Shown here piece after piece: positions 1 to 14,500 of a DNA stretch of 64,000 nucleotides. This stretch comes from Pelodera strongyloides (lineage: Eukaryota > Nematoda > Chromadorea > Rhabditida > Rhabditidae): NCBI GenBank assembly GCA_036852015.1, contig JAANDG010000345.1, positions 1-64,000 on the forward strand, given 5' to 3'. The notes under the pieces are model-generated. The model saw only the letters and a program-made list of their open reading frames with translations. It was not told the DNA's origin and searched no databases. Numbering within the stretch: position 1 is the first letter of the stretch; each line of letters opens with the position of its first letter. Both the position numbers and the translations under genes were made by a program.

Positions 1-3000
1 ACAATCACTGAATGACCGAGTGTTAATTCCTTGCTTCTGTTTTGATTGTATTGAAGAACACTTGATTGCATTGAAGAGCATTAACAAAGAGTACAATTCG
101 CAAATCAGGCAACCAGATAAAAAAGTAAGAAACCGCACCAGTAAATCTCGGGCCATCACCAAGTCCCCATCTTGAAAGTGTGGCGCCTGTTTGAGGCCAG
201 TTATTAGGATTTGTTCCCTGGGGCCCATAGTGAGGATAAACTGGAATCGCCTCTTTTTCTTTTCAATACTTGAGGCGACGCCGAAGAAACTTTCTTCGCG
301 AAACATCTGAAATGAGAAGTGTGATCCTATCATTTGAAAAAAAAAAACGGTGGTCAAGGTTGTAACAAGTCAACTTCGCATACAGTGAACTCTGAAATTC
401 ACGCGAAGGAAATCAAAATTTTTAAGCGGTATGCTTGCTTCCATACAGAAACACAGGTGCTGTTCATAACGAAGGAAATGGAGAGAAATGTGGCAACAGC
501 AGCCCTATATGTATGGAGATTAATGCAATGTTTTTTACACCTTTGCAGACCTTTTAGAATGCTAGTAATTTTATAATGTGCAAACTTTTGGAATGTGAGT
601 TCAACATAAGATCCATACGAATAAACAAGTGCAAATAGTTTGACTAAGTCTTATCAACAATTATTTTTACCATAGAGGACAGCCGATTCACTTTAAGGTC
701 TACTTGTACCGTATTGCATAGCTCGATAGAGTGGAAACGAAGTGAGTGAAATGCGCGAATATTATCAGTTAATTCTGAGCACCTCTAGTACGGCAAAATA
801 CGGTACTTCCTTTTAACATAAAAATCTCTACATGCTATTCGCATACGTTATTCGTGTGGCAATTGGGAGAGGATTCTTCATGTTGAAGTATGATTTTGAA
901 GCAACCCAATAAATCGCAGCACAATCAATGCATATTGGAAGCGGACAAAGAAATTATTCGTGGCCATAGAAAGTAAATTGTCGTTTACAATGAAAATTAA
1001 ACAAACCTGCCACACTCACGTGAATTTAGTGGTGTGGAAATGATTAAAGTGTTGATTCAACCAAGATATTTGCTTGGAAGTCAGTGGGGAGTTTTTGACA
1101 ACGTCAGAGGAACAATGGGCCCTGTACGTACTGAATACTGTATAGATGATTGAGGCTATGGTCCTCAACATCCAATCGTCATGACTACGCGGAAAGGCGG
1201 TGCATACAAAAAGCTAAAACAACCACGCGAGATAGAGCTGTCTCCCGGGTAACAGTGATTCGCCTGTTCCGGAAGGACACAGGATATATTAAAGGTATAC
1301 TGTGATGAATATACACAGATGATAATTTAGAAAGGAGAATAAGTACTATATATGAAGTAGGGAACAAGGGTGTCTGATAAGCTTTAGGCCACGAGGATAT
1401 TAGCGTGAAACTAATCATAGCGAGAGTTTCAGAGAGAAGTAAGTTGTATAAAAAATTCCTTGAGCGGTTGTAGCAAGGCAGTATATTTACCATGCAATAA
1501 TAGATTATGAGTTGCACGTGTAACACACAAGTACTGAATTTCATTAAAAAAATGTCATGTTAAAAGAAAAACATTATGTGCGTAAAAAATTTCAGTGAAA
1601 CATTACTAGAGGAGTCCAACGTGTGCGCGGCGCTTCACGGTACAAATAGGCAATACTATTTGGTTGATATTACTAATTTCGTGATAAAATTAAAAAAACA
1701 TTTCCCAAACGTTGACGCTTCGAAAATCATGAGCAGTGAGAAAATGAATTATTCGGCTAACCTATTAATTAGTTCAAATGAGTGGTATTTCGGACATCCA
1801 AGATAACAATTAATTTAGTAGTGACAATTAATTAGTATGTTATTTTGGGGCTAAATTCACGTCCCCTGGCAATCGGAAATCTTCGTAGCTCTAAGTGAGA
1901 ACGAATACATTCGATTGCAAGTTCATAGGAAGATCACGCAACTAAAAAAAGGCACGGAGAAATTTAAACATGCAACGTCTGGTGCGATTTAATGCGGTTT
2001 TGCTTATATGGTTAGTTGACGCATTATTTTAGAAATACGGAGAAGGTACATGAGAAAGGTGCATAAGTGGAATCAGACAAGCATAAAGGCATTTACGAGT
2101 CCATAGTAATATCAACGTCCCCATCACATATACGAATTCCGCTATTTCTTCACGGCGAGCGTCCACACATCGATTTTTTACGCAACTTGGCTCGACTAGG
2201 GCTGTTTACTAGGCGCGAAGGGACAATCTACAAGGGTAGCAAACATTATAGAAACAGAATATCCACCATTGGCTAGCAACTTTCGAAAAACAACAATTAT
2301 CAAACGTGCGTAGTCGATTTGGCAATCACCAAGGTAACGGGCATTATCGCTCGAGCAATTTGTGAAAGGTTCACAAAAATGTGTAATATATAAGTGAATG
2401 TTCAGATCTTTGGAAGAGTTGTGTGGCTCACTTTAAGAATATTAATTTGCGGTTATTGCGCGGAGAGAGTGAGAGGGGCTGTTGTTCAGGCCTGGGCAGA
2501 AAGTGGGAGTTCTAGTCAAAGGGGAAGGTTGTTTCGTAATACTATTTATGTAGTTGTTGGTTGTTGGAGACCTCTAGTTGAGACGGGCGCAAGCCTGTGT
2601 ATACGCGGCATTTCCACATAGTGGCAGCTAGATGCTGGCAAGAGAAAATAATGAATAGAGGCTGAGTGACCGATGAGACAGACAGGAAAAGACGGAAGAC
2701 ATACGAATAGATGTAGAGAACCTGAGAGGCGCAGACGACGAGCAAAAGCATAGACAGGTGAGTGTGTACTCGTAGGCCAGGCAATGAATGACGAATCAGC
2801 TGATCGAAAGGCATGAAGGTCAGGAAACCTTCATGGTATTTTGAATTCGCAGCAGGATAATAATTGCATGTAAGCAGTTGTTTAATTAGTTGTCAGCATC
2901 TAACAATATGAGCATGGCCTACATGTATGGATATGGCGTCCCTTTGAAAATTTATTAATGCCATGGCGAAAGGTGACTCACACAGTAGTGCAATTTGGAT

Positions 3001-6000
3001 TGTAACCCGCTACTCAAGCCACTATCACTCTCTGGCAACATCGCTAATTATTTTTAAACCTCTTTTATAAAGACATTTTTATTTCAAATTGTAAGTAAGA
3101 TATAATTGGATTTTTGTTGTAAACAAGCTGTGATGGCAAAGCAGCTCTTGCTTCATTTCGCCAGATTTATGTGGCAGCCTACGCACAATGTGTGTTTTAA
3201 TTGCGGGGGCAACATGGTTCCACATTTCTTGTTGTTTCTACATTTGGGGCTCAGTGAACAATTGTACTGATCACAAATAGTACATTATGTATTACATGTA
3301 TTACCCAAGAAATTTGAAATTAATTTGTGAGAAATAACCCAACAAATTGGAAATAAATAAGGGCCGGAAAGAAATCACTATCACATGCTCTCAGTTGTTT
3401 CCAACCTAGGATTTGCTGCATTCCAGGAACGGTACGTGTATAACTTTGAAATCACTCTACTTAATATGTATAATTTGCAGTTCGACTCAATTTGTTAGTT
3501 TACGGCAGCTTTGAATGAATAATTGATAACTAAGTGAAGTTTTTAAATATCTACACCATTCCAACTTCATGGAGCGTGCATCTGTACAACTAAGTGAAGT
3601 TTAAGAATTTTGGTTTGAGTACGATCTGGAAAGAGATGCGCCCATGCAACGTTAATATCTTGATCACTCCTAATAGTTTATGTTCAATAGCACACCTTAA
3701 ACCCTGTCGCTCATGTGTATTTAGACACGGCTGGGAAACTCGTTTGAAATCAACTGCCGCTTAATGGAAAGAAGAAAAATAAATTTTGAAACCTAAGGCA
3801 AAATGAGATACAAATAAAATTTTCGGAACTGTATTTTGAGTTCTGGTTGCAGTTTGAAAATTGAATCGATTGCAAGAAAGCAATTTGTGCAACATGCATT
3901 AAAAAACATTCAAAAATCTACCCAAAAATCTAGTGCACTATGTTGATAAAGACATTTACCATGCCATTTACGGAATGGCTAACACATTTGAAAATGTTCT
4001 CAAGCTTAAAACATCACTGTTTCCACAGAGAATACGCCACTGTCACAGTAACACTTCATCAAGATGTGTGCTTCATGTAATTTCAAGCAATTTAATTGTT
4101 AGCACAGAAAAAAAATGCATTGAACACTCTAAAAGCAAGAAAACGGCGTAAACAGTAAATGTCCGTTATCTTCAATTACCTTCAATTACGTGTCAGTCGA
4201 TGGAAGATGAAATGTTATGCCTGCATGCAATTATTAATTAACATCTCTGTAATTTTTTGTCACACCAGGATTATTCACTAATGCATCCGTAGAAGTGATG
4301 GAATAGAAACATGCTTGGTGTTCTATGTCAATACCAGTATTTAGCTAATTATATATCGACATTGTATTGATTCACATGAAAAGCTAATACATTATTAGAA
4401 GTTTTTTTTGTAGTTGACAGTACATTGCAGAGGAATTAGAACAAGCGTTTGGTCATATTTTATCGCTGGCATGCGTGAATAAAACAATAGTGCGTTTCGA
4501 ATATTATTATGAAAATTCAGACGTCGATTTGCAGGTGCTCTGGCAGCTATAGTCAACTCTGGTTAGCTGTATCATAAAGATGAATTAAATATGTACGATG
4601 GCTAGTGTTCTCAGTATATATAGTTCGTTCATTTGTAGTTTATTAAATATAAACATATCCGAGAAAGGGGCACCTCGTGATCCTATGAAGAAAGCCCATT
4701 GTCAATTAGACTACGCCATGCTGCAATACACAGTTAGTCACAGGGAGAAACGTAATTTGCAGCCAACGTACTTGGCCATGTGCCAATGAATATAATTAAC
4801 GGGTTTATTCGCTGGTGTTTCGTGACAAATTATGACGATGAGAAGAGATGTATGCGCCATAGAGAAAATTAGATGGTGTCGGATTAGCAAAAATAAGAAA
4901 TGGCTAAAGATAAGTGGCTAAAGATATTGCAAAATATGAACTAAAATCCCTGAAAATAAAAGCTGATCTAGAACTGCATAAAGTTGAAAATCATGAGAAA
5001 AAATGAGATGATCCTGAATACATAAATACACGGTACTTATATCATCCGAGGTGATTCGAAAACGACCTCACTCATAATGCAGCTTATCATGGATTATCAC
5101 CTATTATACATATACCACAAAATTATAGCACAAGATTAAGTAAACAGCGCGACTCAGAGCTCATGAGCTCATTATGGATAAAAAGTCGCCTACTCCTTTT
5201 GAAAGTAATGGTCTGAGGTGGATCATAACAGACATTTTCAGAAGTCATCACATCAATTAGGTACTGTTGCAGTTTGAATGGATAAATGCACCGTTTGATA
5301 TTATAACATTGGAGCCACTTCGCACCCTGCGGCAACGCAACACGAGTTGCTTCATTAACAGGCTCCGTGATGTTTTTGATCTTTGTGAGCGGATCCATCT
5401 CCGAAAGGTCTGTATCAAGTGTGTTGCTGAAGTCACGCATATAAGGCATGTAACATTTACTAAGTACAAAACAATGGAAACAAAACAATGTAGCGTGCAA
5501 AATGCGTTTAGGAAGGCTGATATGAAGAATAAGAAAGTCGCCTTGAGGCGACACCTTAAGTGATATTATTCTTGAATTCTGTCTCTATTATAATACATAC
5601 GTTGTATAGTCGTTCATTTCGTCTTTTGACGCTGCCAGATGTTTTTTTGCGTTAAGTTAAGTTCCCAATATTCAAACAAATAATTGAATTGATTTGTGGC
5701 ACACAATGTATCTGCTAACATACAGTTTTAGCGTTTTTTGCTCTTTGCGTCTCATGAATGCATTAGCATAGACAACTTCGAAGCAGCTTATATTCGAAAT
5801 TTAAGGGCCCTTCATTGTTTCTATGTGGGACATGTCTGTTTTGATCGTTAGAGGTTTTAATTCAAGTTTTAATGGTGATATACCTAGCGCGAACATATAC
5901 GAAGGACGAACCCGGCGAAAGATGGTGTCGGTGAATCAAATGGGTTTACCAAAATTATCAGAATTTCACACAAATTTTTTTTCACACAAGTTCACACACA

Positions 6001-9000
6001 AAAAAAAAAGTAAAATTGGCTAGTTCATAGTTTACTCCAAAAACAAAGCCTCAACCCGAGTTAGTGTTCGAACTCTTCATCACACGCTTGTTCGTTATTG
6101 TATGCTTGTGTTGCGCCATTTTTTAATCAGGCATCGTTTTGAAATACTGAACCTCCCCCCCCCCACTTTCTAGCGCGCTAGCGCGCAACATACTTTCATC
6201 CGATATACTTTTGCGTCGTGTGCTAAACTGTTTCTTGCAGCAATTGTTATATTAGTTGTGCCAATAAAACATAAGACTGAACCGGTGTGAATTGCACAGT
6301 TATTTTTGAAATTTTCTCGTGAAATGAAATGAGGTCATATTTGTAGAGGTTTTACAATGATTCACTCTTTGTTAGCTGAAACATTACTGTAAGACTTTTC
6401 ACATGTGGCCTTCCATAGCACACATTGTTGAGCAGAAAGATGTATATTCACCTAATCATAAAGAGATACAACACTTGATGTGTAAAATTTCAGACTTGCA
6501 AACCCCAATTCAAACAATGCTTGTACTATTATATCCGAACATTCAGCCTTTGAAAACATTTCGAATTTGTTATGTTGTTCGTCTAAATGTCAAATCGCTT
6601 CCACATCGTGTTTCCACAATAAAAACGTTTATTAATATTGCACTACGATCGGTCTATTTTGGTTTTGGGAGTCTCATTGAAAAAGTGTTCAAAGAAATTT
6701 TAAACATTCATTTTTGAAATACAGCGCCAACTACTGTAGGAACATTCGACACAACGTAATATTATCTCAATTTTCACAAAGTATTTCAATTTTGCTTGTG
6801 TCTATGAAGCTTTATGCCCGGATGTTTTAAATTGGCCGGCTTCTAATAAGCGGCGGGTACGCTTATCCTCTTATTGTACAACTGCAAAGGTAGGTTTCGT
6901 GGATCTCAAAATCACGTGCGTTTCTAAATACCCTTTCACCCTTTCACTCGCATTATGTTCAGGAAGTTGTTGATAAATAAAAACGAGATTAGTATCTTAC
7001 CTCAGTCTGCATAGTACAATATTCGAGTCACATCGATTTTACGTTTGATATTTACACGCTCTTTAGACATCTTTGTATTCTCTTCAAAATAAAAGCGTCT
7101 TGAACATCACTACCACCAAAACGTTGGTACAACTTTAGAAGCGTGAATTACTTTTATTCGCTGCACTCATGCAAGTCATTTTTCTATTTGCTTCGGTACC
7201 GTCATGCTCTTTTTTCTATAAGAAAAAACTTTGATAGCGCAGTGTCACGACTGTTTCTCATCTTTCTGTCGCTTCGAAGCTTTTTTGTTTCTGTGATCGA
7301 TTTGCTACCGTACCCTGTGCTATTCGAAATTCAGACTTTTCCCCGGAATGATTGCCGGTGTGTTTATGAAGCATTTATGAAACAAACAATAGGAGTGCTA
7401 GTAGGCTAATAAGTGATATTACATGAACCCAAGTAACTGAATCTATGCCATATATCGGTCTTCACCATCTGACTTTAGAACATTGAGATATGAAGGATCC
7501 AAGAAGTCGTTATCCTTATCGTGCCCTATGAGGCCAACACACGATGACGCAGTCTCGTTCCATTTCCATTCAAAAATGTTTAATCCGTTTTTTTTCTATG
7601 AACTGCCCAAAGACTGCGTGGGACTGTTGTGCAAACGAAAGGTTTGCATTTGACAAACGGTCACGCACATGACCTAATACTAGAAATGTAAGAAGTTTTT
7701 TTGTTTCGTTTTAGGGTGACCATATTTTCAAATAACCTAATGCCTATTTTGTTTGTTTGCACACGGTTTGCTCTGTCATCCTTACTATCTATCATTTGAA
7801 ATCTCCAGAGTATATAGTTTCGTATACCAACATAAAAACTGCCACTATAAGCTAGCAGACTGAATGTTTTTGATCGTATGGTCAAAATGCCTCTCCTACT
7901 GTGAATTATCATACTCCTCGACTCCTCATCGTCCACAAATATGTCTTACTTGAACGTGCAACATGGTAAAACTGATTTAAAAAAAAAACTCTAGACTAAT
8001 TTCTGCCACTTACCGTATGAAAGGGTGAAGTTCACAATTTAAAGCATATAAATATATATATTTATATATGCCGTATTGAGATTCCACCTCACCCAATAAA
8101 AAACGACAATGTTCACAAGGTTCCACACAACATCTATCGGTCATTTTCTAATTTTCCTTAATCATGATGCAGACGGCCACTGGAAATCAATGCCGGACAT
8201 GGCGAAATCGACTTTGTATTCCCTACGACCTTTGCATAATAAGCTTTTTTCTCGATAATTTTTGGCACAAAGGGATGAGCTCCTCTGAATGGTTGGGCAA
8301 CCAACCGAGACGTGGTCGTAACAGTTCAAACATATGCTCTAGCCTGTAAATAACTATTTTGATACAGTTTTCTATCACTGTTTGGGGGAAAATTGGAAAA
8401 CTAACTACATGGCGATGATACCTGTTTCTCATTATTGCTTGCTCGATCGTTTTTGTTCCACTAGCGGATCCCCCCATTTGAAAAACAATTTTAATTCGCT
8501 TATGGAAATAACACTCCACGAACAAATGAGTTTTTGAAGCTGTCGGAAGTTTTCCTTGCACACTTTTAGTGTGTGTGCTTTGTTTTGGGTCTGTATCTTC
8601 TTGCAATTATTGTGTGATCACGAAATAGAAGTTGGTACACCTCTTAATAGCTACATATGCCTACCAGTATTGTGGGAGACCTGCCTTATTTATTCGCATT
8701 TCCGTGTGCTTTTGTTGAATGGAAGACCCCCAATAAGTGATCAATAGGGTAGTTATTGGGTCAAAACGGCAATTCCATTCTCGAACCACTATCAATTCTC
8801 TTCCCTTTATATCGATGTTCGATTCGACCATGTCCATCCCATTTTGTGGGGGGCCACGAAACTTTGTCAGTTGAAAATTATCTCTTTTTTTTATCTGTGT
8901 CTTGAATCTGACGAGAGCCTTGAATATTAAACAATTATAACTTAATGGATCTCCTTTAAAGGAGAATTCCGTATTTCATTTTCTTCTGATTGCATCACAG

Positions 9001-9182
9001 TTACACGAGTTTTTATCCTAATTCAAATTAAAGACCAAAGATACTATCGGCAGACAGTGTACTTCTTTGAAAATAATATAAAATAGCTTGTTTTGTTCCG
9101 TGAACGGTTACCTTGATTTGAAAAAAGACCTCAAAATATTTGTTTGTTTCAAACCACCATTGCTGTGAAAGCGTGTACATTA
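1..9182. other. Intergenic or intronic DNA with no supported gene
   Basis: I see no recognisable gene here. Open frames are short (60-143 codons), overlap on both strands and carry no family motif. The least random-looking are a + frame at 1576-1806 and a cluster of three overlapping frames at 5123-5563, described under findings. Small structures include a GC-rich palindrome (GCGCGCTAGCGCGC near 6173-6187) after a C-run and an AT palindrome near 8044-8071. Exons of a gene with very long introns cannot be excluded. Confidence 0.5.
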
Positions 9183-9443
9183 TGGGGTTTGCAAGTATGC
9201 CCGATTTTCCTTGCAAGTATCGAAAAATTTACCGTATCTTGGCACTATACGAACATATCTACAGGCAGTTTTTACGACCGATCGCCACGGGACCATTTGT
9301 CCGACAAATGATTTGCTTTGTTGGCGGATTTTCTATAGTGTGGATGTGTCAAAGTTACGGTAAATTGGTGTAAAAAGCACACGATTTTGCGAATTGATAC
9401 TTGCAAGGAAAACTCGCGGTTTTTGGCATACTTGCAAACCCCA
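9183..9443. mobile_element. PIF/Harbinger-type MITE, 261 bp
   Basis: The two ends are inverted copies of TGGGGTTTGCAAGTATGCC. The inverted similarity continues inward, with an indel, through TTTTCCTTGCAAGTATC. The element is flanked on both sides by TTA (9180-9182 and 9444-9446), a 3-bp target-site duplication typical of PIF/Harbinger elements. There is no transposase, so it is non-autonomous. The family assignment rests on the duplication and the inverted repeats only. Confidence 0.6.
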
Positions 9444-9540
9444 TTAAGCGCAAGTTACAGCTCAGAGAAGCGCAAAATGAGAACCGTAATGCTTCTATGT
9501 ACATCTACGTACAATTGCACCACATTAGCACTCAAGAATA

Positions 9541-9650
9541 GTTTGATAAATTTTCGCAACTGAAATATCATCCAGTATGTTTGTTCTATGCGCTAGTTTG
9601 ATGAATTTTCGCAACTGCAATATCATCCAGTATGTTCTATGCGCTCATTT
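9541..9650. repeat. Two-copy tandem duplication, unit about 56 bp
   Basis: Two adjacent near-identical copies share the core TTTTCGCAACTG and ATATCATCCAGTATG and end in TTCTATGCGCT. They differ at a few positions and by a short indel. No coding role is seen. Confidence 0.6.
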
Positions 9651-11529
9651 AAGTGCATTTTTAGCATTGCATAACAACACACAGCATGCGGTCGCCTGAG
9701 AAGAGTTATGTTTTGTTCACATTCTCCAACGTCCAATTTTGGCGTCTTCCTTGCTGTTTCAAAAGAAAACATGGCGAATATTGCCTGCCCGAAACATAAC
9801 ACAATTAAGAGTTGACTAACTTTCGCAATGAGCAATATATTTTATACATGCTGAGATTTTCATGTTAATTGAAAAATTTATAACCTGATACGTATTCTGA
9901 CTCACAATCAGGGGTTTTTAAATATGTATTTAGGTACTTTGGTAAATTCACTGGAAGTGTTGCTTATGATTTTTGACCAGAACCCCAAGTTTATCAGTAA
10001 TCCGTTCTTTGAACCCTCACTTCGTACGCAGATATCGGATTCCTTCTTTTTGTTTTATGTTTTGTACGGTGTTTTCGGTTGGGCACTTCCATTTATTCAG
10101 CCCGCATTTGTGTGTCCACAGAAACTCTCGCACATTTTTATACAGATCATGTGGGACCGTTTATTTTTGTTAGATCTTCACGCATTTTCACGAACTCTTG
10201 CTAGATGTATTCCAGTTGTACACATGGCCAAAAATGAATGGGACAATGCATGTATAAAAACATGAATCTTAACCTCACTTAACTTTTCCCATTACACAGC
10301 GAAACATAAATCAAAAACAAGTCACTGTGGATAAAAGTTTTCCAATGTCTTGTTCTTTCTGCGGCCGTCACGGCGATTATTCCCAATTAGCTTGTTTGGG
10401 CCCTTAGGTTTTTATTTTTGTTGTGATAAAATTCTGGTAATTCATTCACCTCTACTTTTTTTTAAAGTCGGCAGGTTTGTCTCATCCCAGAGGCAAAATA
10501 TGGTTAAATTCGCTCAAAGTTTTTACAAAAACAATTGTTTCTGCCCAATCTCACAAAAAGTCCTAATACAATCAACTTGAATGATCAGAATCTAACGTCG
10601 AACATTACCAGCGAGAGCTCAATGATTAATTCGACAGACTTATAGCCAACACACAAATAGTTGTTCATTCTGAATAACTTTCCACAACATCAGCATCCTT
10701 ATTTACTTAATACCTTGTCATCAGCTCAAAATGGTGTGACCAATTTTTGGAGAGATTTGATGAATAACGGGCTTTTCTACATAATTTACTTATAATCACC
10801 GAAAACAAAATACACTCAAAAACGGTTTTCTACGGTTTATAGTGTATTGCGAATTTCGCTTTTTCTCGATCTAATGACTCAGTATATGTGTCTGTCTGCA
10901 TGTTTCGAAATACGAACAGCTCTGTTTGGATTATGTTAATAAGCAAATATATTGTTATAATGTCTCACACGGTTCTCGCATAGATCGCCCAGATAGTTTT
11001 TCAAACCAACTAATTTAAGAAGCACTGCTTCGTGAATGCATTTAGCTCGCCTGTGTCTCTCCGTTTATCATGTTCCTTTTTCCCCGATTTATTTTCTATT
11101 ACCTTTTTAATTAAAGGTTTGTTGTACAATTTGCTATTCAGGATTTCTCTTTTCTTCTGCTATTTGGTTCAAGAGCGAGCAGATGCCAGTAACTGATCTT
11201 TTCCTTTAAATCATATATTGTTAAAGGTTGGCTTTATTACTAAATAAAGTAGCTGGTAAATATCTGAAAAGAACGATAGTTGAAGTGTTGCCCGAAAAAA
11301 ATCTTGTAAAACATGATACGTGGCCGCTTTTGAGACCCTTATAACTTTTCGAATACTACATTGTTTCTCCTCTGGAAAAAAAGCTGTTCTGTGATAAAGT
11401 TGGCAGTCAACGAATTCACATAGAGTGAAGTGCTGATGTTCCAAATAGTCGAGTGACAGTTTGTTGATTCAGGTTGTGCATGTTGTGTATCGGATTGGCT
11501 TCCGCTTCCGTCTATTGTTCTTCTCCGGA
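9651..11529. other. Upstream region of the TBC gene, no gene supported
   Basis: Only short overlapping open frames without recognisable motifs occur here. The stretch just before 11530 presumably holds the promoter and any 5' UTR of the PH-TBC gene, but no TATA box or splice-leader acceptor close to the ATG stands out. Confidence 0.4.
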
Positions 11530-14500
11530 ATGTCGAACGATGAGCGCGGATTCTCTCTATCCGGCCCGCTCTATATGAAATACATTGGCGGAGGTACGGA
11601 AGACAATAGAATTTTGAAAAAAAAATGAGAAAAAAAAACCTCCTGTAGCAAACGTTTTAGCTACCGTGTGTTGTTTTCTTCCTATGCTGCGAGTGCAGCA
11701 TTTTGACGTTTAAAATGATTATACTTCTGGTTATAGTTCTACAAAAAAATTCACACCTTTGTTAACAGTACAATTTCATGTCATAAATATTTTCATTTTT
11801 AGTTAAGTAAATACATGAGACGGTTATTGTAGACTGTTCCTAGTTAGTCTAACGATTTTATTATAGGATTTTGTTATTGTTCCCTGAAACAAATACACTT
11901 TTTATATTTGCTCACAGTACACCAGTCACAATGAAAAATGGGAACCTATGAGAAACATATGAGAAACAAGCGTATTTTCCCTTTCCCGGACATTTATTCA
12001 AAAACATTCTGCCATTCACTGACTATCGAATTTAGGATTCGTTTGAATGTATGTGTACATGTGCTATATATGTTTTAGCGCTCACATTGTTGCGATCGAA
12101 AAAGCGCTGTTATTTTGCCATTGACGAAGTGCATCACAGGTTCATCTATTTTAAGGACGAACAGGATTTTATAAAGGTGGGTTAATTATACGTATTGAAA
12201 CTGGGACTCGTTGCATAGCCAACGTTTGGTCGAACTCACTCGTTTACTTTTCTAATGATTAACTTATTAATATTAATGAAACCATTGGTTGCAGAAAAAA
12301 GAGCCAGTCGAGGAGATTCCTCTTGATAATGTTGTCTTCACAACTTCTGTAGACAGTCCACGTTCATTTATGATTCAGTGAGTCAAGTTTTTGTGTACAT
12401 GGGAAACTAAAAACCCCGACTTCGCCCCGATCAAGTCCCTCAAAAAATCGGGCCGTGATCGTGGCGAAATCGGGTTTTTTCGACAAATGATCGGGGCGAA
12501 ATCGGGGTTTTGGGAAATAATTAATCGGGGCGAAATCGAGGTTTTTCGCCAAATTATCGGGGCGAAATCGGGGTTTTTTGAAAGAATCGGGGCGAAATCG
12601 GGTTTTTTTGACAAATGATCGGGGCGAAATTGGGGTTTTCACTTTCCTGTGTAATACAAAGCGGGGTTACCCTAAGCGCAATCTGTTCAATGTAGTGACT
12701 ATCTTGTGCCCTTACATACGATTTTTGCTATATGCTATCCGGCTTGTAATTGGTATTTAGCTTTAATTGACAAATGATTAGTTCACACACTAAAACTTAT
12801 TTTAGTTTTGGGGATAAGAGAATCGAGTTCGAGGCCGACAATGAAAAGAGCACTGAGTGTTGGATGGAAGCACTTTCAAGAAGACCCGGTCTTCCCGGTC
12901 CAAAGGTTTGTTTAAAGAATACAAAATCGATCGATTTGGGATAAAACAAGGACATTGACATCAGTCTGGATCACTATTCGACATGCGTCCTTCAAGGAGT
13001 CAACGGACATTTATAAACACAAACCTGATAAAATACATCTTGTGAAATACTTAATAAGTTAAGGATATGAAGAATCAAAGGACGCTCCCTCATAGCAGAC
13101 GGAAGATGTATCGTAAGGATCGAAGTTACTCTTTGCCGGTTGGTCGAACAGTTTAGATCAAACACAAGAAACGGATAGAAAAGAGGCGGCAATATGTATA
13201 TGTAGACACTAAAAAGAATTTTCAGAGCGAGTCCGATATGCGCCACAAGACGAATCGATGCCTGACAATAGAGCAACAAAAGTCGAGAAAGTGTTAGTCA
13301 TTATATTTTAGCAGGACCGAGCTGAAACGACTTCGTTATTGGCTTGATCTCTGAACGCCCTTTGTTTAGATTCAGAAGGTCAAGATTCTGCGGGATCAAC
13401 ATTTGCACTTTCCGTTCTTGAGGAGAAGCTCAAACATCTAGGAGCATTTGCTCACAGTCACCCTTGGGTGGAAGATAGCGATCATGGTAGTGATGCGACA
13501 ACCATTGAAAGACCCCTAGTGAGTCAGCAAAAATACATGCTTTCTTACAAACTAAGAGAGCTAGTGAAACGTGTTAGTGAAACTACAATAATTTTCTTTG
13601 CCTGCTGTTTTTGCGGTGGTTAGTATCTATTTCTATACTGGTTGTTGGCATTAGCCCTTGTATCGAAACAATATCAAACTGGGTAACTAATATATTATTT
13701 ATTGTTATGCTAATCCTTTAGGTTGACGTCGAATCGGCTCCGAATTGGTTGGATGACTGGGTCGGGAACTGGCTCCAGCAACAACCGCTTCCCAACGACC
13801 CCATTTTAAACAACCATCCGTGGGTGTTGACATTTGACAATTGAACACTTGAACAGAGTCATTTATTTCAAAAGGGCAATTAAGGTATTTAAGAAAGCAG
13901 TTGTTTTCTTGTTTTAGTGCTTCTCTTGACACATCAACAGCGACCTCACCGTACGACAGCAAAGACTGCTCATCGACGTCGAGTGAAGTGTACGTATATT
14001 GCAACGATTCTTGAAACATAGCAGTTGTAAATCCCTTTCGTTAATAGTCTGTAAGCTAACGTTTCAGTCCGGAACTAGACGAACTCGGACGACTTCGTCT
14101 GATCGACAATAGGCAAAAGGACCTGATCCATCAACTGAACGTCGAAAAACAACAATTGTGCGACCGGATAGAGGAGATGAAGTGAATGGTTTTCTGCTCG
14201 TAAGAAGTGTTTTAGCAGCAATATGGATTTCACTTGTTCCGTTGTTATTCAAATAACAACGTCTCAATACCCATTACCGTTCAGAAAACAGAGCGAACTG
14301 AACAGTCCAGAAGGTCGTGAGGCCCTTGCAACTCAGAACAAATTCTTGAATGGAGAGATTCTCAGGTTAAACAAGCGTTGCGGCGAAATGGAGTCAAAGC
14401 TCAGGACTGCTACAAGGTCTGTCATTTTATTTGTCTCTAATATCACCTTACATGATGTTGTCACATTTGAGCTCTAAAAATAGCAGTCGTGTATTTAGCG

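Noticed and set aside
5267..5563. 98-codon + frame
   Set aside because: It overlaps two other open frames, has no motif and no splice partners; it is kept only as a weak finding.
12364..12642. Open frames on both strands with repeats of PRFRPD or GAKSGF
   Set aside because: They are translations of the intronic minisatellite and change frame with each indel between units.
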